Shown: one piece after another, positions 41,128-50,147 of the stretch
Position numbering within the stretch: the stretch's first letter is position 1
Layout: the number at the start of each line of letters is the position of its first letter
Source: Rutidosis leptorrhynchoides
Lineage: Eukaryota; Streptophyta; Magnoliopsida; Asterales; Asteraceae
DNA: 64,000 bases
Reading direction: 5' to 3'
Assembly (NCBI RefSeq): GCF_046630445.1
Contig: NC_092338.1
Span: 153,312,501 to 153,376,500, forward strand
Made by a program: the position numbers and the translations under genes
The notes under the pieces: model-generated
Databases searched by the model: none
What the model was told of the DNA's origin: nothing
The model's input: only the letters and a program-made list of their open reading frames with translations

Positions 41128-41204
41128 TACCCATTTTACTGGATTCACAAACTGTTGTAATCATATGGGTGAAATGGGTCAAAATCAAATTATTGTAGTC
41201 ATAT

Positions 41205-41246
41205 GGAATAATGGGTTCGAAATCTCAGGCAAAAACAAAGGAAAAC
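41205..41246 (+). pseudogene. Second copy of the eL8 tail segment
   Basis: Codes GIMGSKSQAKTKEN without stops, a duplicate of the tail at 41072-41120, where the same codons carry stops. The copy is closer to the plant eL8 consensus than the first one. Confidence 0.6.
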
Positions 41247-42089
41247 TTTCAACAGTTATGACTTTGACCCATTTGATCCATTTGCTTGGTGTACCCATTT
41301 AAGTAAAATATTATCTACTTTGACCCATTAGCATAATATCAACTCATGAATGTTTTTTTGGTATTGATTTTTTATTTGAGCTGAAGTTGCAGTTGCTCCT
41401 TATAGTTCATCCCATCTATATTGTGGTTTTAATATGACATTTTGTTTGATTCCAGTGTATTGCTGTCCATTAAAACCATAAATTGTTTTGCTTAATGTGA
41501 AGGACAGAGGCTAAGATGGTTTTAATACTATATACTTAATATTCATGTATTCGAAGAATAGTTATAGAATGCTTACATTAAAATTGTTTTGCTTAAGGTA
41601 AAGCAGAGAGAGCAGTAGTGTGAAGCACATAGGCTAATATGGATTTGCTTCAAGGTATCTCTAACCTTTTTCTAAATTTGTAAAAACTTAAGTTTGACTT
41701 TCTTATAGGTTGTTTATGTAGGTTGTTGATATAGGCATGAATTATGGGGTTCGAAGCAAATTATTGATTTGTTAATTTGTTGCCATACAAATTAGTGACA
41801 TGAAACAGATAAGGCACGATTTCCCTTTTGGTCATAAAAGGTAGACACCAGCGGCAATAAATTGGGCCCAATGAAGCGGGGTGCTCATTTTTTATATGCA
41901 AAATACATTGAAGATTAACATTCAAGACCACCCAATGGAGCATATAAACTTTAGGTGTGTTTTTTTTATGTAGCAGATTAATGTGTGGTATTGTAATATA
42001 TGATTGGTGTCATTGGTAATTTTTATATTTTCATAATTTTTTATTATTATCGCTATATACATACTAAAATGATATATGTAACGGTTTTT
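41247..42089. other. AT-rich stretch, no identified gene
   Basis: Contains several imprecise repeats of a GACCCATTTGATCCATTTG-like motif near 41265-41340 and nothing recognisable as coding. Confidence 0.5.
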
Positions 42090-42223
42090 GCACGGTTTGG
42101 TACCAATCCGTGCAACGCACGGGCTCTAAAACCATATAATATCGTTATTTCATATACATTTGTTATATACTATATAAAATTTTCGGATGAGTACCCGTGC
42201 AACGCACGGGCTCATAAATCTAG
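42090..42223 (+). mobile_element. Helitron 3' end with two hairpins
   Basis: A perfect 7-bp hairpin CCCGTGC-AAC-GCACGGG (42194-42210) is followed after 9 nt by CTAG (42220-42223) and then T, the signature of a plant Helitron 3' terminus. A second copy of the hairpin lies upstream (42107-42123), and it overlaps a 24-bp near-perfect palindrome (42090-42113) centred on GGTACC. The 5' TC end was not found; the eL8 fragment upstream could be its captured cargo. Confidence 0.6.
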
Positions 42224-42399
42224 TTTTTGATATAAAGCTAGCAGGGTATTTTTGATTTAAGGAATTTATGGTGTAATTTTGTAGAAAATCTAAAATTGAA
42301 AACTCCTTTGGTCCTCCTGCTCGTCGCCTACAGCAAACTCACACCAACCTAATTTTTTATGAATAAGAAAGAAAAGCTGGAACCACCCTTTCATATTTG

Positions 42400-42717
42400 G
42401 GGTGTGTTTGGCGCGTAGCTTATTGGAGCTTATGAAAGCTTATGAGAGCTTGAGCTTATGATTTTAATAAGCTCCAAGTCATAAGCTTCGTTTGGTAGAC
42501 AAAAAAAGTAGAGCTTATGAAAATCATAAGCTATGAAAAAAATAAGCTACATGTAGTAGCTTATGAAAAAAAGTAAAGCTTATGAACTGAAAAATAAGCT
42601 CCAGCTAGTTTATTAAACATTTATAAAAAAATAATAAGCTCCAGCTCCAGCTCCTGCTCATAAGCTCCAGCTCTAACTATAAGCTCCAGCTCCAGCTACT
42701 TTCGTCCAAACACATCC
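42400..42717. mobile_element. MITE-like foldback element
   Basis: The ends GGGTGTGTTTGG (42400-42411) and CCAAACACATCC (42706-42717) form a 12-bp terminal inverted repeat with one mismatch. The interior is dense in AGCTTATGA on the left and its complementary CATAAGCTCCAGCTCC type on the right, so it can fold on itself. There is no coding sequence. GTGTTTGG-type ends are common on small plant DNA elements. No clear target duplication. Confidence 0.6.
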
Positions 42718-42756
42718 TTGATTAAGTTTAGGTTATTACTATTACTATTACTAATA

Positions 42757-43210
42757 TAACTAATAGACAAAACTAGTTTTCGAACCCTCGCTTCACGGCG
42801 GGAGTTCAATTTTTAATGTATTTTATTGTGTTCAGTTACGGAGCCTGCGAGTGAAAAATCAACATATGTGAAAAGTACCCTAAATATTTAGCGTTTTTTT
42901 AAAAGTGTCCGTTTTGCGTATAGTTAGTGACATTGTGTTCATAAAATTATTTCGAGTTTAAGGATGGTGTCGAAAAAATTTAAATCGTTGCGAGCGAGAA
43001 GATATGACCTGTTGAATATTTGAGTGGAGTTTATTTAAGATATTTTATGAAAATTTTGATTTGACGTTTTAACCCCTGTGTTGAGGGCCGATTTTAATTT
43101 TTAAACAAAGTGTGGGGGGCTTTTGTGGTGTTACTTGAAAGAAAGAAGGGGGAAAAGGCGAAAAAACGAAAATACCCTTGGTACTATTTATAAGTTTTGT
43201 CTAATAGTTA
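42757..43210. mobile_element. Short element bounded by 18-bp inverted repeats
   Basis: TAACTAATAGACAAAACT (42757-42774) is inverted at 43193-43210 with one mismatch, and homology extends a few bases outward. Just inside the left end, a C/G-rich segment (CCCTCGCTTCACGGCGGG) next to CTAG could instead be a minus-strand Helitron 3' end. The interior is non-coding. Confidence 0.5.
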
Positions 43211-43226
43211 ATATGGTAATTTGTCT

Positions 43227-43379
43227 TATTTAATATTTCATTTTTCACACACCCAACCCCCTAAATTTCATTAAAATACAAATCGAACCCCCCATTTTAT
43301 AGTACTATTTAATATTTCATTTTTCACACCCAACCCCCTAACTTTCATTAAAATACAAATCGAACCCCCCCATTTTATA
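43227..43379. repeat. Two-copy tandem repeat, 79-bp period
   Basis: Copies at 43227-43301 and 43306-43379 start TATTTAATATTTCATTTTTC and differ by small indels in the C runs. Confidence 0.88.
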
Positions 43380-43929
43380 CATATATTCTAAAATATTATT
43401 TATCCAATCACTAACGCTAAAAATATTGAATAATAACACTCACCACGCTACTACTGTGCTACTTTTTTTTTTTGTCTCAAACGATAAAAAAACAACTTTC
43501 ATAAAAGGAACAACCCTTCAATGCTACCAAAAGATGTCGAAAAATATTCTTTTTTACAAAATAGATCAACTAACTTTTTTTTTTTAAAAAAAACGCCAAA
43601 AAGATATTGAAGTAGCACTAAAAGAAACATATTGAAACAGAAGAAAAAAAATGCCAGCGCAGCATTCCACTAAAAGAAACACCAAAAAAGAAACACCAAA
43701 AAAGAAACACCACTACTACTCCATCCAAAAAAGAAACGCCGCCTAGTCATCAAAAAGTGCAAAAAGGCAAGTGACACCACAAGTAACACCACTCACTATT
43801 ACAAATAGTCTTAGAAACATATTGAAGCTCAAAAAGACGTGATGATTAAAATTTTAAACTGACTAAACCACCCCTCTTTACTATAACTCAGGAGCACAAT
43901 AAGATAAGAGGACGGTTCCGGATATGAGA
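43380..43929. other. Low-complexity A-rich stretch without a gene
   Basis: Long A/T runs and repeated AAAAAAGAAACACC units (43670-43735). No frame or structural RNA is recognised. Confidence 0.6.
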
Positions 43930-44420
43930 TTTTTTTTTTTTTTTTTTTTTAATAGCAAAAAACGAAGCTATATAGATAACAATCTTTTTGATGACTAGAG
44001 AAAAAGAAGAAGACAACGCGAAAAAACCTGAAGAGGCTCGTGAACAGAAAACAAAGCCTAACTGACCTAGCCAAACAGAAACTAACTAAACTCGAGACAA
44101 GCCACACACCGTGTCAAAATACAAAAGAAACAAAAAACCTTAAAACAAAAATGACAAACCCCCTAATCGGCAACGTCATCTTCAATCCCAACTGTAGCAC
44201 CCGGTAGAGAGACCAAATCACCTTTGTTGTTGTTGTCGATGTCAAAATCCGTGAAAGCCTTGAAAGAGAAGGATGAATCACTTCCGAGCCCTTCAACACC
44301 AAGAGATCCCGAAGAATGTGGACTCAAACCATGCATCCTAAACTCGTCAAAAAAACCACCTTTCTCTAATGAACGACCCGTGCCCAAACCCACGTACGAC
44401 CACTTACACGACTCAACCAC
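43930..44420 (-). pseudogene. Poly(A)-tailed retroposed fragment, LINE-like
   Basis: On the minus strand an 85-codon frame (44420-44163) with a Gly/Ser-rich start (SYVGLGTGRSLEKGGFFDEF) is followed by about 210 bp of 3' untranslated-like sequence and then 21 A residues (T run 43930-43950). The order frame, tail, poly(A) fits target-primed retroposition. The end sequence (TAGCTTCGTTTTTTGCTATT before the A run) resembles plant LINE tails. No reverse transcriptase is present. A processed pseudogene is the alternative. Confidence 0.45.
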
Positions 44421-44503
44421 CGGATCTGAGATGAATGGCTCGATTATAACCTAAATATATATGAGAAAGAGTTTGTATGATTTTACCAAAAAATAAGTCG
44501 TCA

Positions 44504-44773
44504 CTAAACATTGGTCGGAGGTTTAATGGTTTGCCTTATTGGCGCTGGCAATTGCTGAAAGCAGTGCTCGTACATGATGTCGACACTACTACCATTATCC
44601 ATGTGAAGGCGTTTCATGTCGTGACCTGACTCAGGTAAGTACCCATGTACTACGATGGGCGTGCAGGAGGTGTTGAATGCTCGGATGGCAGGAAAGGATA
44701 TCTCCGCGGCCTCCGAATTTCCGTTAGCGTCCGCTTTACGTTTGGCTCCTTGTCTTTGTTGGAAGTTAGCCAT
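44504..44773 (-). pseudogene. Aspartic protease fragment of Tat-like element F
   Basis: A 90-residue frame: a basic start (MANFQQRQGAKRKADANG), then ISFPAIRAF, PIVVHGYLPESGHDM and LHMDNGSSVDIMYEHCFQQL. The DNGSS motif corresponds to the D(G/T)GSS active-site loop of Ty3/gypsy Tat/Athila-type retropepsins, with Asn where Gly is usual. It begins only about 100 bp after the primer site, so gag is missing. It ends at 44504 without reverse transcriptase. A deletion remnant. Confidence 0.65.
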
Positions 44774-44871
44774 TGAGCGAACTTATTCTATCGTAACAGA
44801 TACCTGTAAAGAAAAATTAAGTGAGTAGTGAACATATAGTGAAAAGATTTATCAAAACTTTTTAACTTGGT

Positions 44872-44889
44872 ATCCCACAGATGGCGCCA
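44872..44889 (-). other. Primer-binding site of element F
   Basis: On the minus strand TGGCGCCATCTGTGGGAT follows the LTR end by 2 nt. This TGGCGCC-type site is typical of Tat-like Ty3/gypsy elements. Confidence 0.7.
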
Positions 44890-44891
44890 AT

Positions 44892-45190
44892 TGATCAAGC
44901 ATATAATAGATGTAACGGGTTCGGTCCATGATTGACATCAATAAAGGGGGATATAAGGGTTTATTGAGTTTAACTCACCGGTCCGGAGTACCGTGAATAA
45001 CCCCTTGCGAGATGCGGATCTCAACAGGGGTGATTAAACATAGACCCACCATCGACGGGTAAGCCGGTTATGGATGACTCAGGTCGGTGTTTAGGGTTTA
45101 TGTTCGTAGAACGTTACCTGTAACCGATACTAAAAATAGTATATGTGTGAATCCCAATGAATGATGATCCCTTTCTTGTGATTCGGATCC
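44892..45190 (-). repeat. 5' LTR of element F, transcribed part
   Basis: On the minus strand this is the downstream section of F's LTR, ending ...TTGATCA before the primer site. It is interrupted at 45190 by element E; gatcc (45186-45190) is the target duplication. The rest of the LTR resumes at 58784. Confidence 0.7.
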
Positions 45191-46872
45191 TGATGTGCGA
45201 AAAGTGGTATATGAATTATCGTATGGAAAATACCGGTTTTAGAGATTGCTACACACTAACGGGCAGTGTACCCGATCGTGTAGTAGTATAGTAACTGGTT
45301 TAGTTCCGTGTATCGTTCCAAGGACAGTTATATCAGTCAAACTAGAATTAGAAACTATATTATGATTAACTAAGTGAATGAAAGTTAAAAGTACAAGTTT
45401 TATGTTTTGGTGGCTATTTAACGATTTAGCCAAATCAAAGAAGGTTAAATGTAAAAACAATATTTTTGTCTTTTAAGTTTATGAAATGATAATAAATGCA
45501 AATAAAGCAAGTAAGATAGTTTTGAATTAAATCAAAGAGATGAAATGTTTATCTAGATATTTTACCCTCGGTATTGGATGTATTTTTAGATATTAAGTCC
45601 TGATTGAATAATTATGTGTGTAGTTATCTAATAGGTTCACTAAGAGTTCTCTCGGATAAACACGCAAATACAATAACAAGATCAAGGGTTCCCTTTTCAC
45701 TATGGTTCTTGTATTTGTAATCAAATAACTATAAGCATGCTAATCACCTAAATCGACTCGCCAAGAGTTCTCTTTAGCAAGTACTCAAACTAGAATTACT
45801 AAGCGAGGGTTCCCTATAACTTAGACCTTTTAGTTTGTGACTAGTTGATCAACAAAATCAAAGACTTGAATAACAATTGTCTTTGCGTTCGCTCTACACA
45901 ATTCATTCCTATTTTGTTTAACCGTTTTAATCTAGTTTACCCCCTTGGTCCGGTTTAGCAAACAATCAATCTAAGACAAGTTGATTGTAAATCAATATGA
46001 TACATCAACAAGAGTTCTCTTTATCAACAACATATCAATTAACTAGATACAAATGATTTTAACAACAATAAGCATGGTTCTTAATTCAAGCTTCAATCTA
46101 TCACGCATAATACATTCAATCAATAAGATTACATCCAATACCTTGGTTATTAATCTAGACAAACATTATAGAAACTAGCCAACAATCATGGTAACAGACA
46201 ACAATACAATCAAATTATTAACTGAAATCATTGCTGAGAACAAGTAAATAACCTACAAGAACAAGAGTTCTTGGATGAAGAAGGTTTTGATGGATGATGC
46301 CTTGATGTTGAGCCTCTTCAAAGAAGTTGGAGTTCTCCAATTTTCTCCTGAAAATCGCCTCTAAACTCTCTGCTTCGTATTCTGATGAAACAGTCCCTCA
46401 AAAACTGAAGTTTTAAAGTGGAGAGAGTAGGTAAAAAGCCAAAAAGTAGGCTACACCTACTACGGGACGTCGTCCCAAAATTCAGGACGGCGTCCCACTA
46501 AACAGAGCTAGACGGCGTCCCGATAAACCTAGACGGCGTCCCAGAACAAAGGGCAGGACGTCGTCCCACCTTCCAGGACGGCGTCCTGTTGTGCCAATTT
46601 TGACTGTTACGTTTTCTTTTCAATATTACTTCATTTGGACGAACCCTAACATATCGGAAGCTTTGTTTTATCATTTTAGAGTGCTATCTTGACCCTAACT
46701 CGTATCGGGATCGACCAATGTCATAAATCATCAAAATTCTTTGCAAATCATTCTTCCAATACAAATTCGCGCATCTTGGCTTATCACTTGTAGATCACCT
46801 TCATTATCTTCGATTCTAGAGCGTTTTTAGTGATATTGCGATAGATATATATGATGTTATTGAGCAATATCA
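45191..46872 (-). repeat. 3' LTR of element E
   Basis: Identical in length to 57097-58778. Contains the GC-rich palindrome array (46464-46586) and decamers AGAGTTCTCT (45643, 45764, 46011) and AGGGTTCCCT (45685, 45806). The rest is AT-rich and non-coding. Confidence 0.95.
46464..46586. promoter_or_regulatory. Six-copy GGACG-N-CGTCC palindrome array in LTR E
   Basis: Six 11-bp odd palindromes (GGACGTCGTCC, GGACGGCGTCC and the variant AGACGGCGTCC) are spaced about 20-25 bp apart. In LTR orientation they lie about 290-410 bp from the 5' end, upstream of a CT-rich probable transcript start. The right LTR array is at 58370-58492. It is the most CpG-dense part of the LTR. Confidence 0.75.
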
Positions 46873-46890
46873 AAACACCCCACACTTAAA
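46873..46890 (-). other. Plus-strand primer (polypurine) site of element E
   Basis: Minus-strand AAGTGTGGGGTGTTT abuts the 3' LTR, the usual place for the polypurine tract in Athila-like elements. Confidence 0.75.
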
Positions 46891-48601
46891 CCTTGCTTGT
46901 CCTCAAGCAATTCTTTCTTTACAAAGTGGAACAATTATCAAATACAATCACACAATATATATTACAAACATTACATGAATCATTCGAAGCACACGAAACA
47001 CACACGTTGATATGAAACACAACTCACACTATATGAAACACACGCTTTAAGTACAGTACACTTTTATTGAAATCACAAGCACGCTATATTCACAATGGAA
47101 ACACACACACACATTTTTGGTAGATTAGAGCCAAGTATCCGAAAAATTTGATCCTAGGAAAATCAGGACCTTGATGAAAATGTTTTATGGTTTTGAAAAT
47201 ATCATGCTAGTTTTTAATACTAGACACGTTTTCCGATTTTGTCGGATTTTCTGAATTTTGAAAAATGAGTGCGGGTTTCCCGCTATTGGTCAAGCCAATC
47301 CCTCCCACGGTACCTAACATCGCGAGATGTCGGTAGAAAATAATGTGCTTAGGAGGATACACATTACGTCCGGATATCATTGATAATCATGAGGTAATCA
47401 TCTAATCCGTTAAGTCAATCATAAAGATTGAAGTTCATCAGGCTTAAAAGCTGATATATTACCTTTCTGGAGGTTATCCTTCCGGGGATCTGATAAATCA
47501 CTAACATTTTGTGTATACATGGTGCCCCCCCGTTTTACTAGTTAATCCCCCTCATTGAGACAAACCTTGACTACCAGTTTCCCTGTTTGACGTTGAGGCC
47601 TGGTAGATTTCCAGTCGATGTTAGTAATGACTTTTCAAGAGTTTTTGTCACCCTACAACTGGTCTGGACTACATCTTCTGAATTGAATCAGTAAGTGTGT
47701 CATTCGGAAGACTTTACTTCCTTGAGGATGGAATAGATACATCCTATTGGTCATAATAGGTGGTCGGACACAACATTGTCCTTGTTAGGAGAAACAATGA
47801 GGATCGTCCTTAAGGTTTTCGATCTGGCGCGAGATCCGGTTTCCGACCACGCTATACAATCACCGCTCTCTCACGGTTTACACTCGTTTTGGTACAAGTG
47901 ACCTACAAGTTAGCTTACTAAACTAGTAGGATTTTCATTCAAATAATTGAATGATAGAGCAACTTCAAAGACTATTAATAATTTAAAATGCAAAACAACA
48001 TTTATTTTCTTTTAAAATCACAATGCATATGACATGGTTTTGTTTTTGGACTTTTAATCGTTTTTAAGGCTTACATGAAAATTTTAAAATTTTTATAATA
48101 AACGCCAAACGCCTTAGATCATGTAAATTAATAAAATTTTAGTGAAACGAGTTCCCGATAAATTTCTACTCCCTACCCCACACTTGAGATCATGCAAAGC
48201 CCTCATTGCATGAAATCAGAAAAAAGGATTAAATTTAGAGGGCAAAGTGATAGGGTGATTGTAGAAATTTTCAATTTTTAACCTGTAAATTGTGGAACAT
48301 GTAGACAGATGCCGCTGAACTTACTGCCAGCATAAGAGCATCGTCCATTCCGCTATTATCATCATACACATATCATAATATCAAATGTCGCTGAACTTAA
48401 TGCCAGTCTTTGAAGTTCAAACATGCTGCAAAAATGAACAAACCACACAAATCACAATAAAAATAACGGTGTTTTTACAACCACAACCGTTTATCAAACC
48501 ACACCATTAGTACATTATTACAAACCGAAATTATCTCAAAACACATCACATAAATTAAATTGTCTAAAAACAAAGTACAAAATGATCAAAGGCACGCAGG
48601 C
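46891..48601 (-). other. Non-coding 3' region of element E
   Basis: No frame of note. Holds an AC microsatellite (about 47090-47115) and a second AAGTGTGGGGT copy on the minus strand (48175-48185). Confidence 0.6.
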
Positions 48602-49147
48602 CTAGTTATCAAACGGCCAAAAATAATTACCCGAACCATCTCTGTACGGGCGTCCCTGTGGATATTGCTGCTCAAATCTGTTCCGAGCATCCTGCAACGC
48701 AGCGGTATTATCATAAATCGGGTGAGGCGGAGGTGGGTTTTGAGGATCCGTGTAATATTGGGGTGTCAGACGTGTCGTCCCATAGTACTGCTCGGGGTTG
48801 GAATAAAACAACTCTGAGTTAAGGTTATTCCAATCAATACCATAACTCATCCATCCCTGATCGTGCACTTGAGCAATCTGTCGTTGCTCCATTCGCTGCT
48901 GACTATCCCACATTCGATCGTTGTGCATCCTTTGTTCGTTCGGGCTCAACCTCATGTTATTAACACTACCAACCAAACTGTCCCAACTTGATTGGGACGG
49001 ATGCCACGGAACCTGTTCACCAACATTAGTCTGTGCCGCCATTTCCGCCTCCTCTTCCTGCCGCTGCTCTTGCTGAACACCACTGCCACTTGCGTCACCT
49101 GCACCAACTGCCACAAAAGGCACCAAATGCCCATTTCTATCTTTCAT
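48602..49147 (-). CDS. Downstream half of the env-position protein of element E
   Basis: A 181-residue frame: MKDRNGHLVPFVAVGAG, a Gln/Glu-rich segment (QQEQRQEEEAEMAAQ), then a Trp/Tyr/Pro-rich end (GIDWNNLNSELFY, YFWPFDN). No signal peptide or membrane helix. The frame is open upstream through the 14-nt gap to about 49190, where it meets the end of the 49161-50147 frame at a run of seven T. The two are most likely one gene split by a one-base indel. The function of this Athila 3' protein is unknown. Confidence 0.65.
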   Translation of the reverse strand: MKDRNGHLVPFVAVGAGDASGSGVQQEQRQEEEAEMAAQTNVGEQVPWHPSQSSWDSLVGSVNNMRLSPNEQRMHNDRMWDSQQRMEQRQIAQVHDQGWMSYGIDWNNLNSELFYSNPEQYYGTTRLTPQYYTDPQNPPPPHPIYDNTAALQDARNRFEQQYPQGRPYRDGSGNYFWPFDN

Positions 49148-49160
49148 AATGATTTCAGCA

Positions 49161-50147
49161 TTAATATAAAAAAACCCTTTTTAATGGTTTCATTACGCTC
49201 GTGTACTCCTGTAATCTACTGAAATCAATGTTAAAATGTCGGGCAATTCGGGTGATGTAGTGGCCTCCCAGAAGTGGCTTCTGTAGCCGTGTCTCAGTCG
49301 CAATGGCAAGGAAATAATTACCGATTAGCCCAGGAATGTCGGTATAGGAACCCCGCTTGATTTGATCCATAATCCACAAATCTAATGTTTTCACCTTCTC
49401 ATTACCCTCAATCCTCGCATTAAACGTGCATGCGATGAGTCGATGAAGCAGCTTATCATCCCGGGCTGCGATTTCGTTGTACCTGTGCTTGCTTGATCTA
49501 AAATGTGCAGGCGCAATATTTGGCTTACAAATTCTGCGCCAATAAGAGGTGTCATCAAAAACATGTCGGCCAACGTAATCAGAAGCCCGCAAATATTCAC
49601 CTAACTGATTATCGGTGAATTCCTCAAAAATTCCCAGAACTCTACAAAGCTGTAAACTGCTTATACCCCTATCTTGGCCCCCGAGACGAAACCGTAGAAA
49701 CTCATTCGATAAATAATCGCTGACATTGTTAAACCGCATGGTAGAGTAAAATTCTTTAAGCATCACCGGATAGATTGGTTCATTGATGCTAAAAACCTGT
49801 TCCCAAAAGTGGGTGACTACTCTACCGTAAGGAATGGCGAGTAAATTAAAAACATGTCGGCGCATGCCCGCTTCTTCCAATGGCCCCCAGAAAAAATACC
49901 AAGTGGCATTAATCGGCCTGCGGTTTATTCTCTCAAACGTTTCGGTGTAGTCTTCGTCGTTCTGAACCTGTGTTAACCAAACTCGAGGATCGTTTAGATC
50001 CTCCTCCTCTTCTTCTCCGGAAGACGATGATGAATGATGTTGTTGTTGTGGTGGTGGTGGTTGTCGTGGAGGAGCCAAACCTGCTGTCCTTCCTCTTTTT
50101 GCCGGTCCTCCTCTGCTTGATTGTCCCTGCAAAACATTATACACCAA
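49161..50147 (-). CDS. Athila ORF-1-like protein in the env position of element E
   Basis: 328 residues. Pro/Gln/His-rich start, acidic GEEEEEDLNDP stretch, then a folded region with NATWYFFWGPLEEAG, LAIPYGRVVTHFWEQVF, EFLRFRLGGQDRGIS and a Leu-rich end. It resembles the putative plant transposon protein of Athila elements, located between pol and the 3' LTR. No clear transmembrane segment, so an envelope role is not supported here. It ends VMKPLKRVFLY at a frame break near 49168-49174. Such proteins are probably expressed from a spliced RNA, which cannot be seen here. Confidence 0.72.
   Translation of the reverse strand: MVYNVLQGQSSRGGPAKRGRTAGLAPPRQPPPPQQQHHSSSSSGEEEEEDLNDPRVWLTQVQNDEDYTETFERINRRPINATWYFFWGPLEEAGMRRHVFNLLAIPYGRVVTHFWEQVFSINEPIYPVMLKEFYSTMRFNNVSDYLSNEFLRFRLGGQDRGISSLQLCRVLGIFEEFTDNQLGEYLRASDYVGRHVFDDTSYWRRICKPNIAPAHFRSSKHRYNEIAARDDKLLHRLIACTFNARIEGNEKVKTLDLWIMDQIKRGSYTDIPGLIGNYFLAIATETRLQKPLLGGHYITRIARHFNIDFSRLQEYTSVMKPLKRVFLY

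Noticed and set aside
41761..42230. Possible small host genes between eL8 fragment and Helitron end
   Set aside because: Frames are short, AT-rich and without motifs or plausible splice structure.
45239..45460. 73-residue ORF present twice (also 57145-57366)
   Set aside because: It lies in the two LTRs of E, which are near-identical duplicates.
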